Shown here one piece after another: positions 40,045-48,905 of a stretch of 64,000 nt of DNA. The position numbers and the translations under genes are program-made. Location of the stretch: assembly GCF_902168175.1 (NCBI RefSeq), contig NZ_CABHOU010000041.1, positions 84,010 through 148,009 on the forward strand, given 5' to 3'. Position 1 is the stretch's first letter; the number at the start of each line of letters is the position of its first letter. The stretch is from an uncultured Chitinophaga sp. Its GTDB lineage: Bacteria > Bacteroidota > Bacteroidia > Chitinophagales > Chitinophagaceae. Under the pieces are notes generated by a model. The model saw only the letters and a program-made list of their open reading frames with translations. It searched no databases and was not told the origin of the DNA.

Positions 40045-41094
40045 ATGTCCCGCACACTTTCACGCAGAACTTTCCTGGGTTACAGCCTGGGCATGGCAAG
40101 CGCCAGTATATGGCTGCAGGCGGCAGGCTCCGTGCGGCAAACAACCGATTCGGTGATCGCCGTAAATGGCCCCCTGCGCCCCTCGCAGCTCGGCGTTACC
40201 CTCGTACATGAGCATGTGATGGTGGATTTTATCGGTGCCGCCGAAATCAATAGCGACCGGTATAAAGAAGACGAAGTGTTTAATACGGTGTTGCCCCATT
40301 TACAGTCGTTACGCCGCCTGGGCTGCGAAACCCTGGTGGAGTGTACGCCCGCTTTTCTCGGGCGAAATGTGCGCCTGCTGCAAAGGCTGTCCCGCAGTTC
40401 CGGCATCTGCATCCTTACTAATACCGGGTTGTATGGTGCCGGTAATCATAAATACCTGCCAGGTTACGCACAGGCCGAAACGGCAGAGCAGCTGGCCATC
40501 CGTTGGATTGATGAATGGAGGAACGGTATTGATGGCACCACTATAAAACCGGGGTTCATTAAAAGTGGGGTAGATAACGGGCCGCTGAGCGATATGCAAC
40601 GTAAACTGGTAGAGGCGGCCGGACTAACCCATTTACAAACGGGGCTTCCGGTTGGCATACATACCGGTAACGGCACCGCGGCACTCGAAGAAGCCGGTGT
40701 TCTCAAAGAAACAGGTGTACCGCTCGATGCCTTTATCTGGATCCATGCACAGAACGAAAAGGACCTTTCTTTCCACGAACGCCTGGCCCATGCCGGTGCA
40801 TGGATATCGTTCGATGGCATCTCTAAAACCGCTGCCAACGATTACCTGGCTATGTTAAAACACATGAAGCAACATAGCCTGATGGATAATGTCCTCATTT
40901 CCCAGGATGCCGGCTGGTACCATGTGGGCGAACCTGGCGGCGGCAAATTCCGCGACTATAATTACCTGTTTACCGGTTTCCTGCCCTTACTCCGCCAAAA
41001 TGGCTTTACAGAAGCCGAAATCAAACGCATGATGGTCGAAAACCCTGCCCGCGCTTTTACCATCCGTAAACCACCCAGTTTAAGGCTTAAATAA
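40045..41094 (+). CDS. Phosphotriesterase-family amidohydrolase-like protein with Tat-like signal
   Basis: SRRTFLGYSLGMASASIW signal; LGVTLVHEHVMVDFIGA; IKPGFIKSGVDNGPLSDMQRKLVEAAGLTHLQTGLPVGIHTGNG; ISQDAGWYHVGEPGGG. Confidence 0.9.
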   Translation: MSRTLSRRTFLGYSLGMASASIWLQAAGSVRQTTDSVIAVNGPLRPSQLGVTLVHEHVMVDFIGAAEINSDRYKEDEVFNTVLPHLQSLRRLGCETLVECTPAFLGRNVRLLQRLSRSSGICILTNTGLYGAGNHKYLPGYAQAETAEQLAIRWIDEWRNGIDGTTIKPGFIKSGVDNGPLSDMQRKLVEAAGLTHLQTGLPVGIHTGNGTAALEEAGVLKETGVPLDAFIWIHAQNEKDLSFHERLAHAGAWISFDGISKTAANDYLAMLKHMKQHSLMDNVLISQDAGWYHVGEPGGGKFRDYNYLFTGFLPLLRQNGFTEAEIKRMMVENPARAFTIRKPPSLRLK

Positions 41095-41096
41095 AA

Positions 41097-41122
41097 AAGC
41101 GACGGTGTATACACCGCCGCTT
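41097..41122. repeat. Palindrome CGGTGTATACACCG inside a terminator-like hairpin
   Basis: aagcg-a-cggtgtatacaccg-c-cgctt, between convergent genes. Confidence 0.75.
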
Positions 41123-41147
41123 CACGCTATTACCAATGTCGTTAAAA

Positions 41148-42230
41148 TCAGCTGCCTGTACGGAACATCACTTTTTCTACCACCACCCCAATTTTCTTCA
41201 CCGCACTATTATCGCTGGAAAGTATCTTATCGCCCGTTACCTGGTCGTACAGTTTGTTGTCGCCGGAGCGCACTGCCTTTAATAACAGGTACACGCCTTT
41301 GTTGTCGAGCTGCCCGCCCTGCCAGCTGCTGATCGTTCCGCCATCCGTCCATTCGAACGCGTTGAAGCGGAAGTTGCGGCCGTTCATTTTCACCAGTTTC
41401 TCTATCGGGTCGCCCACTTTAATACCGAAGGGTGATTTCCATTTCGCGTTCTCGCGGCTAAAGGATACAATTTTAGCGGTATCGCCCAGGAATATCAACT
41501 CCAGTTCATTGTCTGTATCAGGAAACACATAATACGCCTTGCCAATATCGTTGCCTGAAAGGTCCTGCGCCATCCGTACCGCTATGTTAGCAGTACCGTA
41601 GGCCTGCGCCAGTTGCTGAGGGTTTGCTATTTTAAATATATCGCGCACTTCCCAGTTAATGCCATCTTCGCCAGTAGCTGCCGGTGCAGTAGCCGCCGCA
41701 GGTGTTGAGCCGGGAGTCGCTGTGGCGGAGGTTGTTTCTCCGCTGGTTGTAGCGGTGCTGGCAACGGCTGTACTGGTTTCTGACGGTGTTGCTACGGGGG
41801 CGCTTACACGCCTGGGCAGGGTAAAGGTCACGCCGGGCTTGTCTTCCGCCAGTAGTTTGGCCTGGTCCTTAAACTTATTTACGGTATAAGTGGCAATGGG
41901 AAACACATAGCTCGACTGGATATCCATCGCCCTTAAATTAGCGATCAGCGTTTGCCGGTTACCGTTGCTGTATTGGAAAAGGTACTTCAGCGTGGCGTCC
42001 AGCGCGGTCGGGTCCTTTTTCAGTTCCGTCATGGTTTTATCTATCTCCAGTCCGCCTGCACCGCTGCGGCTCATTTGTTCGGCAATAAAGCCAAACAGCG
42101 AGTCGTTGGGTTGCAGGTAACGTACCGCCGACTTGTCCGAGAAATCGTCGATTTGCTGCTGGGTTAACTTCGATTGTGCACCGGCCAATAACGGGAGTAT
42201 AAGTAGTATTGATGCTAAAATCCTTTTCAT
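41148..42230 (-). CDS. Hypothetical secreted protein with Ala/Thr-rich linker
   Basis: Signal peptide MKRILASILLILPLLAGAQ; central low-complexity ATPSETSTAVASTATTSGETTSATATPGSTPAAATAPAATG; no family recognised. Confidence 0.75.
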   Translation of the reverse strand: MKRILASILLILPLLAGAQSKLTQQQIDDFSDKSAVRYLQPNDSLFGFIAEQMSRSGAGGLEIDKTMTELKKDPTALDATLKYLFQYSNGNRQTLIANLRAMDIQSSYVFPIATYTVNKFKDQAKLLAEDKPGVTFTLPRRVSAPVATPSETSTAVASTATTSGETTSATATPGSTPAAATAPAATGEDGINWEVRDIFKIANPQQLAQAYGTANIAVRMAQDLSGNDIGKAYYVFPDTDNELELIFLGDTAKIVSFSRENAKWKSPFGIKVGDPIEKLVKMNGRNFRFNAFEWTDGGTISSWQGGQLDNKGVYLLLKAVRSGDNKLYDQVTGDKILSSDNSAVKKIGVVVEKVMFRTGS

Positions 42231-42348
42231 TGCGAGCTAGTTTAAAAATCTGAATTGCGTTCTTCGTGCGCACACTGCACTAAATTAGGCAATATTTGGC
42301 GATTGCCATTGCGGCAAGTTCCTGAATAAAACGGTAAAAAGCCCCGGA

Positions 42349-42921
42349 TTATTGGATGCCGGGCAGGTCGTCCTTATTATCCCTGAAATACCGGATCATG
42401 GTGCCGTAATCGAATTTCCGGGTAAGGCCTGTCAGCGACTGGGCAATCCTTTTTGCCTTGGTTTGTTCCGTTTTCGCGCTTTCTATCCACTTCAAAAAGT
42501 ATTCCCGGTGCGATCGGGTCAGGCTGTTAAAAAATGCAAGGGCTTCTGGTTCATCCTCTAAACACATCATAAATTCCGGCGATTTGATCGGCTCAGGGTT
42601 CGTGTCCGCTTCGAGCTGCACCGTAATTTTATCCCCCTTCCTTTTACCCGTACCTTTCCGCATTGCCGCGTTGATGGGCAACATAAAATCCCCCTCCCCA
42701 ATGGGCAGTAACGCCACTGCCTCAATCGCAAAGTCGTCCATCAACCCCTTTACCCGAAACGACTTTTTACTGCCCCCGCTTATCTGGCTGGCCACCTGAG
42801 CCGGGATAATAATAAACGTCCAGCCGGTTTTATCGCCGCCGCGTTCGTCCTTTTTGATGATGGTGTTGTACTTGATCATATGGCGGGTTAAACTTAGGTA
42901 TTTTATGGAAATTGTTCGCAT
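42349..42921 (-). CDS. DUF1905 plus YdeI/OmpD-associated domain protein
   Basis: GWTFIIIPAQVASQI...LPINAAMRKGTGKRKGDKITVQLEAD (DUF1905-like); EALAFFNSLTRSHREYFLKWIESAKTEQTKAKRIAQSLTGL (YdeI/OmpD-associated-like). Start may be internal (MIKYNTIIKK). Confidence 0.8.
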   Translation of the reverse strand: MRTISIKYLSLTRHMIKYNTIIKKDERGGDKTGWTFIIIPAQVASQISGGSKKSFRVKGLMDDFAIEAVALLPIGEGDFMLPINAAMRKGTGKRKGDKITVQLEADTNPEPIKSPEFMMCLEDEPEALAFFNSLTRSHREYFLKWIESAKTEQTKAKRIAQSLTGLTRKFDYGTMIRYFRDNKDDLPGIQ

Positions 42922-42960
42922 AGTTATAAAAAGGGGGGACAGGCGGAAGTACTATTATTC

Positions 42961-43122
42961 GGCCGCCGTTGTGTCACTCCCTTCAGCGGCAACTCCCTGG
43001 GTGATGCCCGCTAACGCGGGCATACAATAGAATAATAGGCGTAAGTAGGGAGCTTTCGTTGCAATGAAATGTCGTACCGCCTACAAACCTAAAAGTCACT
43101 CCTTTCACCGGCCGTAACAACA
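42961..43122. repeat. Composite dispersed repeat: two 18-bp direct arms flanking a 104-bp structured core
   Basis: Arms gtcactcccttcagcggc (42973-42990) and gtcactcctttcaccggc (43095-43112), 16/18 identical. Outer flanks match 61813-61852; internal hairpin atgcccgc-taac-gcgggcat (43004-43023). Confidence 0.7.
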
Positions 43123-43180
43123 TTGGACATATAAACTTCTATCCACCCCTTGCTCAATAGCAGTGTCGCAATCACACCCG

Positions 43181-43395
43181 CATGTCTAAAACATGCTTCA
43201 CCGTCCGCTCATCCTCCGCTTCACCATGCTCTCACCATACTTCGTGCATACTTGCAGCATCCTTTATACATCCTTTATAGGTTACCCGTAGTTAACCCAG
43301 GTTTAAGCCATAGATATTCCATTCCTTTTAAGATATGGCTCATATATGGGACATATATGGCTTAGATATGACTCATATATGGGACATCTCTAAAG
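43181..43395. repeat. Diverged tandem array with 11-bp period
   Basis: Successive 11-mers: CATGTCTAAAA, CATGCTTCACC, GTCCGCTCATC, CTCCGCTTCAC, CATGCTCTCAC, CATACTTCGTG, CATACTTGCAG, CATCCTTTATA, CATCCTTTATA. Later, after a phase shift: AAGATATGGCT, CATATATGGGA, CATATATGGCT, TAGATATGACT, CATATATGGGA, CATCTCTAAAG. Confidence 0.8.
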
Positions 43396-44081
43396 GACCC
43401 CTACAGGATGCACGATACATCCATGAAGAATGGACGTTCAGAAGTGAGGTTTTCATCAACAGGGACATAACAGATAGCATTTTACCATTTGTGCCTGAAC
43501 TACCGCCGGTGTATAAATGGCGTATGCCGTACACATAGTTCGTAAATCCTTACCAGACGCAGCCTTCATGCTTTATCGATTAAGCAATGTTTGCTAGATA
43601 AGATCTTAACAAAATTTTGTGAAAAGGTTAAAATCGGCGTACTCCATGTTAAAAATTGCGTATATTGAACGACAAAGGAATTCTAAGTTTACCTTAAATG
43701 TATAAATGACAATTAATGTCCGAAAGGAATCAACCAATGGTTACGAGAAAATAGCAACATTCCACACAAGATTTGTAAATCGATTGCAATAGACGAATAG
43801 GTATAACACGTTAAAAACTGAAATCAAAGTAGAAGTAAGCAGAAAAGACTCGGCCGGCTGCGGGCTGAATCTGACACTAATCGAACCTTTCACGGAGAAA
43901 ACATCGTTATGAAGAGATTAATCGTCCCTTAATTTCCCCGTCGACCAAACGCAGAAAAGAGAATTCTGAGCATTCCCTGCCTGGATTGCCGTCATCAAAC
44001 TGATGTTTGGAGATGGTGTGCCCTGAAGCGCCTGCCAGTACCTGAAATGAAATCATTTATCTAATAATACCACGTGCCATT

Positions 44082-47000
44082 ATGAAGCTGTGTTTACCAA
44101 AAACTGCTCCTTACCGTTTCTTACTCATGTCGGCGATGGGCATCGCCGCTGTGCCACTGGCATCTACCGTAAGCCGCGCTGCTAACAGCATTGCTGCTAC
44201 GGAAATGGCAGTACGACAAGATTCGGCTACCTTTTATGGGGGCGTTCTTACCGACGATAAGGACGTACCTATTGCGGACGCTACACTTAAAGTAAGGCGT
44301 TCGGGCTTTACCGCGCAAACAGATGCCGGTGGCAATTTCAAACTCAATGGCCTCAGGGGCGATGCTGTAGATGTAAGTTACGGCAATGCCTTCCTGGCTA
44401 CATTTGTATTGGGTAATGAAAGCAGCGTACGTTTTGCAATCAGTTCCCGCAATCTTGCGCTTAACCGTATTAAACCAGTGCGCTTCAGCAACCTGGTTAC
44501 TGCCGCCCCGCATCTTACCGCCGCTTCTACCCAGGCGGTGTATACAGATGATATTGCCCGTATGACGGTGCCTTCGTTAAAGAACGCACTGGTAGGTCAG
44601 TTCGCCGGACTTATTACCAATCAAAGCTCTGGTCAGCCGGGTTACGACGAGGTGTCGTTCCAGGTGCGCGGCCGTTCGCCTATTGTATTGGTTGATGGTG
44701 TTCCCCGTCCGGTAACAACTTTCGACCTGGAAGAAATAGAATCGGTTACGCTGCTTAAAGATGCACTGGCTACTGCTATGCTGGGCGTCAGAGGTTCGAA
44801 CGGCGCACTGCTCGTGTCTACCCGTAAAGGTACACCCAGCCGCCAGCAGATATCTTTCACCGCACAAACGGCTTTCCAGAAACCAATGGGTTTGCCGGAA
44901 GGCCTGAACGCTTTCAATTTCGCTACGCTTTATAACGAAGCAAGGGCTAACGAAGGTTTGTCGCCGGTGTATACAGCTGACGACCTGCAGAAATATAAAG
45001 ACCATTCCTCTCCTTTCACCCACCCGGATGTAAACTGGGCAGACCAGGTGCTGCGTAAGTCATCGCGCTTCGACCGTTATACGTTAACGGCAAGGGGCGG
45101 TAATAAATTCGCACGTTACTTCGTGGCGCTGGAGCACTTTAACCAGACGGGCGTTTTCAAAACCCTGGACAGTAACCGCTACAGCACCAACACGGAATCT
45201 AAAAGTTATGTGATCCGCTCTAATGTGGACATCAACGTGACCTCTAAGATCACTACCGGCATTAACCTGCTGGGCAGGATATGGACGGTGAACGAACCCG
45301 GATCTACCAGTCCTACCGTTGTTGCAGCGGTTACGAACACACCTAACAACGCTTACCCTGTTACGAACGTAAACGGTACGCCAGGTGCTTCGCAGCAGTT
45401 CCAGAATAACGTATGGATCGAGTCTACCGGCCGCGGTTACCGCAATAACTACCGCCGCGACATTATGGCCGACGTGTACCTGAAACGTACGCTTGATGAA
45501 GTAACGCCGGGCCTTTGGGTAAAAGGTATGCTGGCTTACTATTCTGCCGCGTCGGAATGGATTATGAGGACTAAAACACAGGCGTCGTTTAAAATGAATA
45601 TCTCACCTGCCGGCGATACCAGTTACCAGCAGTTCAGCACCAACTCCACGATGGGTAACAGTAACAGTATGGAGTATGTTCGCCGTTCTACTTACCTCGA
45701 AGGATCGATCGGTTACAACCGCGTGTTCAACAATACACATGGTATAGATGCGGTAGTACTGGTGAACAACGATGCACAGGTAACAGATGGCGACCTGCCC
45801 TACATCATTTTTGGAGGTAGTGCAAGGGTGGCGTACAACTACAAACAGAAGTACGTGCTGGAAGGTACGCTGGGCATCAACGGTTCTAACCGTTACCCAC
45901 CGGATGGTGATTATAAATACGGCACTTTCCCTGCTGTAGGCGCCGCCTGGAACCTCGACCGCGAAGATTTCATGAAAAGCGTTCCATGGATCACTACCCT
46001 TAAACTGTTTACTTCTTATGGTAAAACAGGTTGGGATAACCCGGGGTACTTCTCCTACATCCAGCGTTACTTCGATGGCCCTAACGTGTACTTTGGTACC
46101 AGTGCCGGCGGTGTGTTAACAATGGTGGAGCAGCCTTTGGCGAACGAAAATATCACTTTCGAGAAAGCGAAGAAATTTAACGTTGGTATACAAACCGCAT
46201 TGTTCAACAACCGGTTGGGCTTTAGCGCCGAAGTGTACGACAATAAGTTTTATGACATGCTGATGGTGAAGGGCAGGAACACTACTATCCTGGGTAACAC
46301 TTATCCTTCAGAAAATATCGGCCGTTACCGTTACAGTGGTTTGGATGCAAATCTGAACTGGCGCGAAACACGCGGCAAATTCTCTTACTACGTGAATGTG
46401 AACGGTGGTGTAATTAACACCGTATCCCAGTATACAGATGAAGTATACCGCGAGTACGACTGGATGCGCACCAGTGGCCGTATGATCGGTCAGCGTTTCG
46501 GATATAAATCCGACGGATTGTTCCAGACGATCGATGAAATTAAAACCTCTCCAACGGTACAGGGTTACAACCCGCAGCCCGGCGATATCAAATATAAAGA
46601 CCTCAACGGCGATGGTGTAATTAACCAGTTCGACGTTGCCCCTATCGGTGTTCAGAAACCAACAATAAGCCTTGGTTTTAGCCTGGGCGCTAACTGGAAT
46701 GGTTTCGACTTCAATGCACTGCTGCAAGGTTTGGTAAACCGTGACTATTACCTCGACCAGTATTATTACGAGTTCCAGGGTAATGGTTTTAACCAGGCCT
46801 ACAGTCAGCACCTCGGCCGCTGGACGCCGGCTACTGCTGCTACAGCTACTTATCCCCGCCTGAGCCTCGATAACAATATCAATAACGAAGCGGCTTCAGA
46901 TTACTGGCTGCGCAGTGGTAACTACATGCGTTTGAAAAGCATAGAGCTGGGTTATTCGCTGCCGGCATCGGTGATTAAAAGGGTAAGACTTACTTCCGCC

Positions 47001-47129
47001 AGGGTGTTTGTAAACGGGTTGAACCTGCTTACTTTCTCTGGTTTGGACAACAGCCTCGATCCGGAAGCTTTCTACAATGCTTATCCTCTCCAGAAAATGG
47101 TGAACATAGGCATCAACATTAAGCTGTAA
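44082..47129 (+). CDS. SusC/RagA TonB-linked outer-membrane protein
   Basis: Plug RSPIVLVDGVPRPVTTFDLEEIESVTLLKDALATAMLGVRGSNGALLVSTRKG; PGDIKYKDLNGDGVINQFD; C-terminal VNIGINIKL. Confidence 0.94.
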   Translation: MKLCLPKTAPYRFLLMSAMGIAAVPLASTVSRAANSIAATEMAVRQDSATFYGGVLTDDKDVPIADATLKVRRSGFTAQTDAGGNFKLNGLRGDAVDVSYGNAFLATFVLGNESSVRFAISSRNLALNRIKPVRFSNLVTAAPHLTAASTQAVYTDDIARMTVPSLKNALVGQFAGLITNQSSGQPGYDEVSFQVRGRSPIVLVDGVPRPVTTFDLEEIESVTLLKDALATAMLGVRGSNGALLVSTRKGTPSRQQISFTAQTAFQKPMGLPEGLNAFNFATLYNEARANEGLSPVYTADDLQKYKDHSSPFTHPDVNWADQVLRKSSRFDRYTLTARGGNKFARYFVALEHFNQTGVFKTLDSNRYSTNTESKSYVIRSNVDINVTSKITTGINLLGRIWTVNEPGSTSPTVVAAVTNTPNNAYPVTNVNGTPGASQQFQNNVWIESTGRGYRNNYRRDIMADVYLKRTLDEVTPGLWVKGMLAYYSAASEWIMRTKTQASFKMNISPAGDTSYQQFSTNSTMGNSNSMEYVRRSTYLEGSIGYNRVFNNTHGIDAVVLVNNDAQVTDGDLPYIIFGGSARVAYNYKQKYVLEGTLGINGSNRYPPDGDYKYGTFPAVGAAWNLDREDFMKSVPWITTLKLFTSYGKTGWDNPGYFSYIQRYFDGPNVYFGTSAGGVLTMVEQPLANENITFEKAKKFNVGIQTALFNNRLGFSAEVYDNKFYDMLMVKGRNTTILGNTYPSENIGRYRYSGLDANLNWRETRGKFSYYVNVNGGVINTVSQYTDEVYREYDWMRTSGRMIGQRFGYKSDGLFQTIDEIKTSPTVQGYNPQPGDIKYKDLNGDGVINQFDVAPIGVQKPTISLGFSLGANWNGFDFNALLQGLVNRDYYLDQYYYEFQGNGFNQAYSQHLGRWTPATAATATYPRLSLDNNINNEAASDYWLRSGNYMRLKSIELGYSLPASVIKRVRLTSARVFVNGLNLLTFSGLDNSLDPEAFYNAYPLQKMVNIGINIKL

Positions 47130-47164
47130 CTGAAGCGGTATCTCAATTTTGACTAAGAAAAAAT

Positions 47165-48871
47165 ATGAAAGATATGAACAGAAGCGTTTCGATTTGCCTG
47201 TTTACCCTCGCGGTACTACTGAGCTTTTCCGCCTGTAAAAAAGAGGAAACCGAGCCAAAGGACTGGATCCTGGACGACCTAGTGTGGGACGAAATGGATA
47301 AAAATGCCACGATCGCTCAATGGGTATTAAACGATGCCTACAACTATATGCCCACCGGGTTTAACCGTATTGGCGCTAACACCGGCGACTATCTGGATTG
47401 TGCCGCCGGCGATGCCGTGCCTTCACGCAATAACCGTCCGATAGAAGCATATACGAATGGCAGGGTGAGTGTGGTAAACAATCCCGATCCATACTGGGGT
47501 AGCAGTTATGCCGGCATCCGCAGGTCTAATATCTTCCTTAAAAATATAGATAAAGTACCCGCCCCGGCATTAACCATCAGGTATTGGAAAGCAGAAGCCC
47601 GTTTTTTACGCGCACTGTTTTACTTCGAACTGATGAAACGTTACGGTGGTGTGCCATTGATAGGCGACACACTTTTTAAACCGTCAGACAACCTGCAGTT
47701 ACCCCGTAACACTTTTGCAGAGTGTGTTGATTACATAGTAACAGAGTGTGATGCGGTAAAAGACAGCCTTCGCCCGGAGTCGGCACTTACCGATACAGAC
47801 TGGGGGCGCGTACCTAAAGGCGCTGCCATCGCACTGAAGCTGCGTGTACACCTGTACTGTGCCAGTCCGCTGTTCAACGGTGGCGGTATAGAAACTGATC
47901 CCGTAAAGAAAGCACTTACCGGTTATCCTACTTACGATGCCACCCGCTGGCAAACGGTAATAACTGATTATGAAGAACTGAGAGGGCTGAATTTTTATGA
48001 ACTGAATGCCAGTTTCATCAATGTGTTTATCACTAAACGAAACAAAGAGGTCATACTCGCAAAACAGTCGCCTAACGGTGCATCTGTAGAAACCAATAAT
48101 GCCCCCATGGGTTACGGAACGCCCGCTTTAAGTAACGGTCTTACAAGCCCTACGCAGGAACTGGTAGATGCGTACCCGATGGCGAACGGTCTGGGAATTA
48201 CAGAAGCTGGTAGCGGTTATAATGCCGCTGCTCCTTACACAGGCAGGGACCCGCGCCTGGGCTTCACCGTATTCTTTAATGGTATGCAATGGTTAAAACG
48301 GCCGGTAGAAACCTGGGAAGGTGGCAGAGATAAACCGGGTGGTATTTCGGTTCAAACCAGGACTGGCTACTACGCCCGTAAGTTTATGCCTAACCTTGCC
48401 ACGAACGATACCTACGGTTCGCAGAGCCACAACTTTATATTGTTCCGCTTTGCAGAAGCCAGGCTGGCATATGCTGAAGCGCTGAATGAAGTGAACAGGG
48501 TTGAAGATGCAGTGAAAGAAGTGATAGAGATCCGCAAAAGAGCGGGTATTACTGCCGGCACTGGCGCCCGTTACGGCATTAAAACCGGTATTACGCAGGC
48601 GGAAATGAGAAGCCTGATCATGAACGAACGCAGGATAGAACTGGCATTTGAAGAGCAGCGTTTCTGGGACCTCCGCCGCTGGAAAACAGCAGGAACGGAA
48701 CTGAACCGCACCGCTACCGGGATGAAGATTACCAAACAGACCAATGGTACGTTCGTGTACGAAAGGGTGCCGGTAACTACGTTCACTTTCCAGAACAGGT
48801 TGTACCATATGCCCATCCCGTACGATGAAACGACCAAAAATCTGAAACTCGTTCAGAATGAAGGCTGGTAA
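47165..48871 (+). CDS. SusD/RagB family outer-membrane lipoprotein
   Basis: Lipobox LLSFSACKKEE; FRFAEARLAYAEALNEVNRVEDAVKEVIEIRKRAGI and MNERRIELAFEEQRFWDLRRWK. Confidence 0.94.
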   Translation: MKDMNRSVSICLFTLAVLLSFSACKKEETEPKDWILDDLVWDEMDKNATIAQWVLNDAYNYMPTGFNRIGANTGDYLDCAAGDAVPSRNNRPIEAYTNGRVSVVNNPDPYWGSSYAGIRRSNIFLKNIDKVPAPALTIRYWKAEARFLRALFYFELMKRYGGVPLIGDTLFKPSDNLQLPRNTFAECVDYIVTECDAVKDSLRPESALTDTDWGRVPKGAAIALKLRVHLYCASPLFNGGGIETDPVKKALTGYPTYDATRWQTVITDYEELRGLNFYELNASFINVFITKRNKEVILAKQSPNGASVETNNAPMGYGTPALSNGLTSPTQELVDAYPMANGLGITEAGSGYNAAAPYTGRDPRLGFTVFFNGMQWLKRPVETWEGGRDKPGGISVQTRTGYYARKFMPNLATNDTYGSQSHNFILFRFAEARLAYAEALNEVNRVEDAVKEVIEIRKRAGITAGTGARYGIKTGITQAEMRSLIMNERRIELAFEEQRFWDLRRWKTAGTELNRTATGMKITKQTNGTFVYERVPVTTFTFQNRLYHMPIPYDETTKNLKLVQNEGW

Positions 48872-48905
48872 CGCATTGAAAACTGACAATACAAAACATT
48901 ACGAT

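Noticed and set aside
42961-43122. Interpretation as a CRISPR array or integron attC array
   Set aside because: Only two arms, unequal, with no further spacers and no cas or integrase genes; the direct-repeat/solo relationship fits a dispersed element better.
43150-43538. Small ORFs (43150-43365 and 43335-43538, e.g. MAHIWDIYGLDMTHIWDISK) inside the 11-bp array
   Set aside because: Overlapping frames across an 11-bp-period repeat. The 33-bp superperiod (3 x 11) makes any frame look peptide-repetitive, and there is no start context or downstream coherence.
44533-44548. gcggtgtatacagatg and other gtgtata matches in SusC genes
   Set aside because: Codon-driven (V-Y-T) and not palindromic beyond the core.
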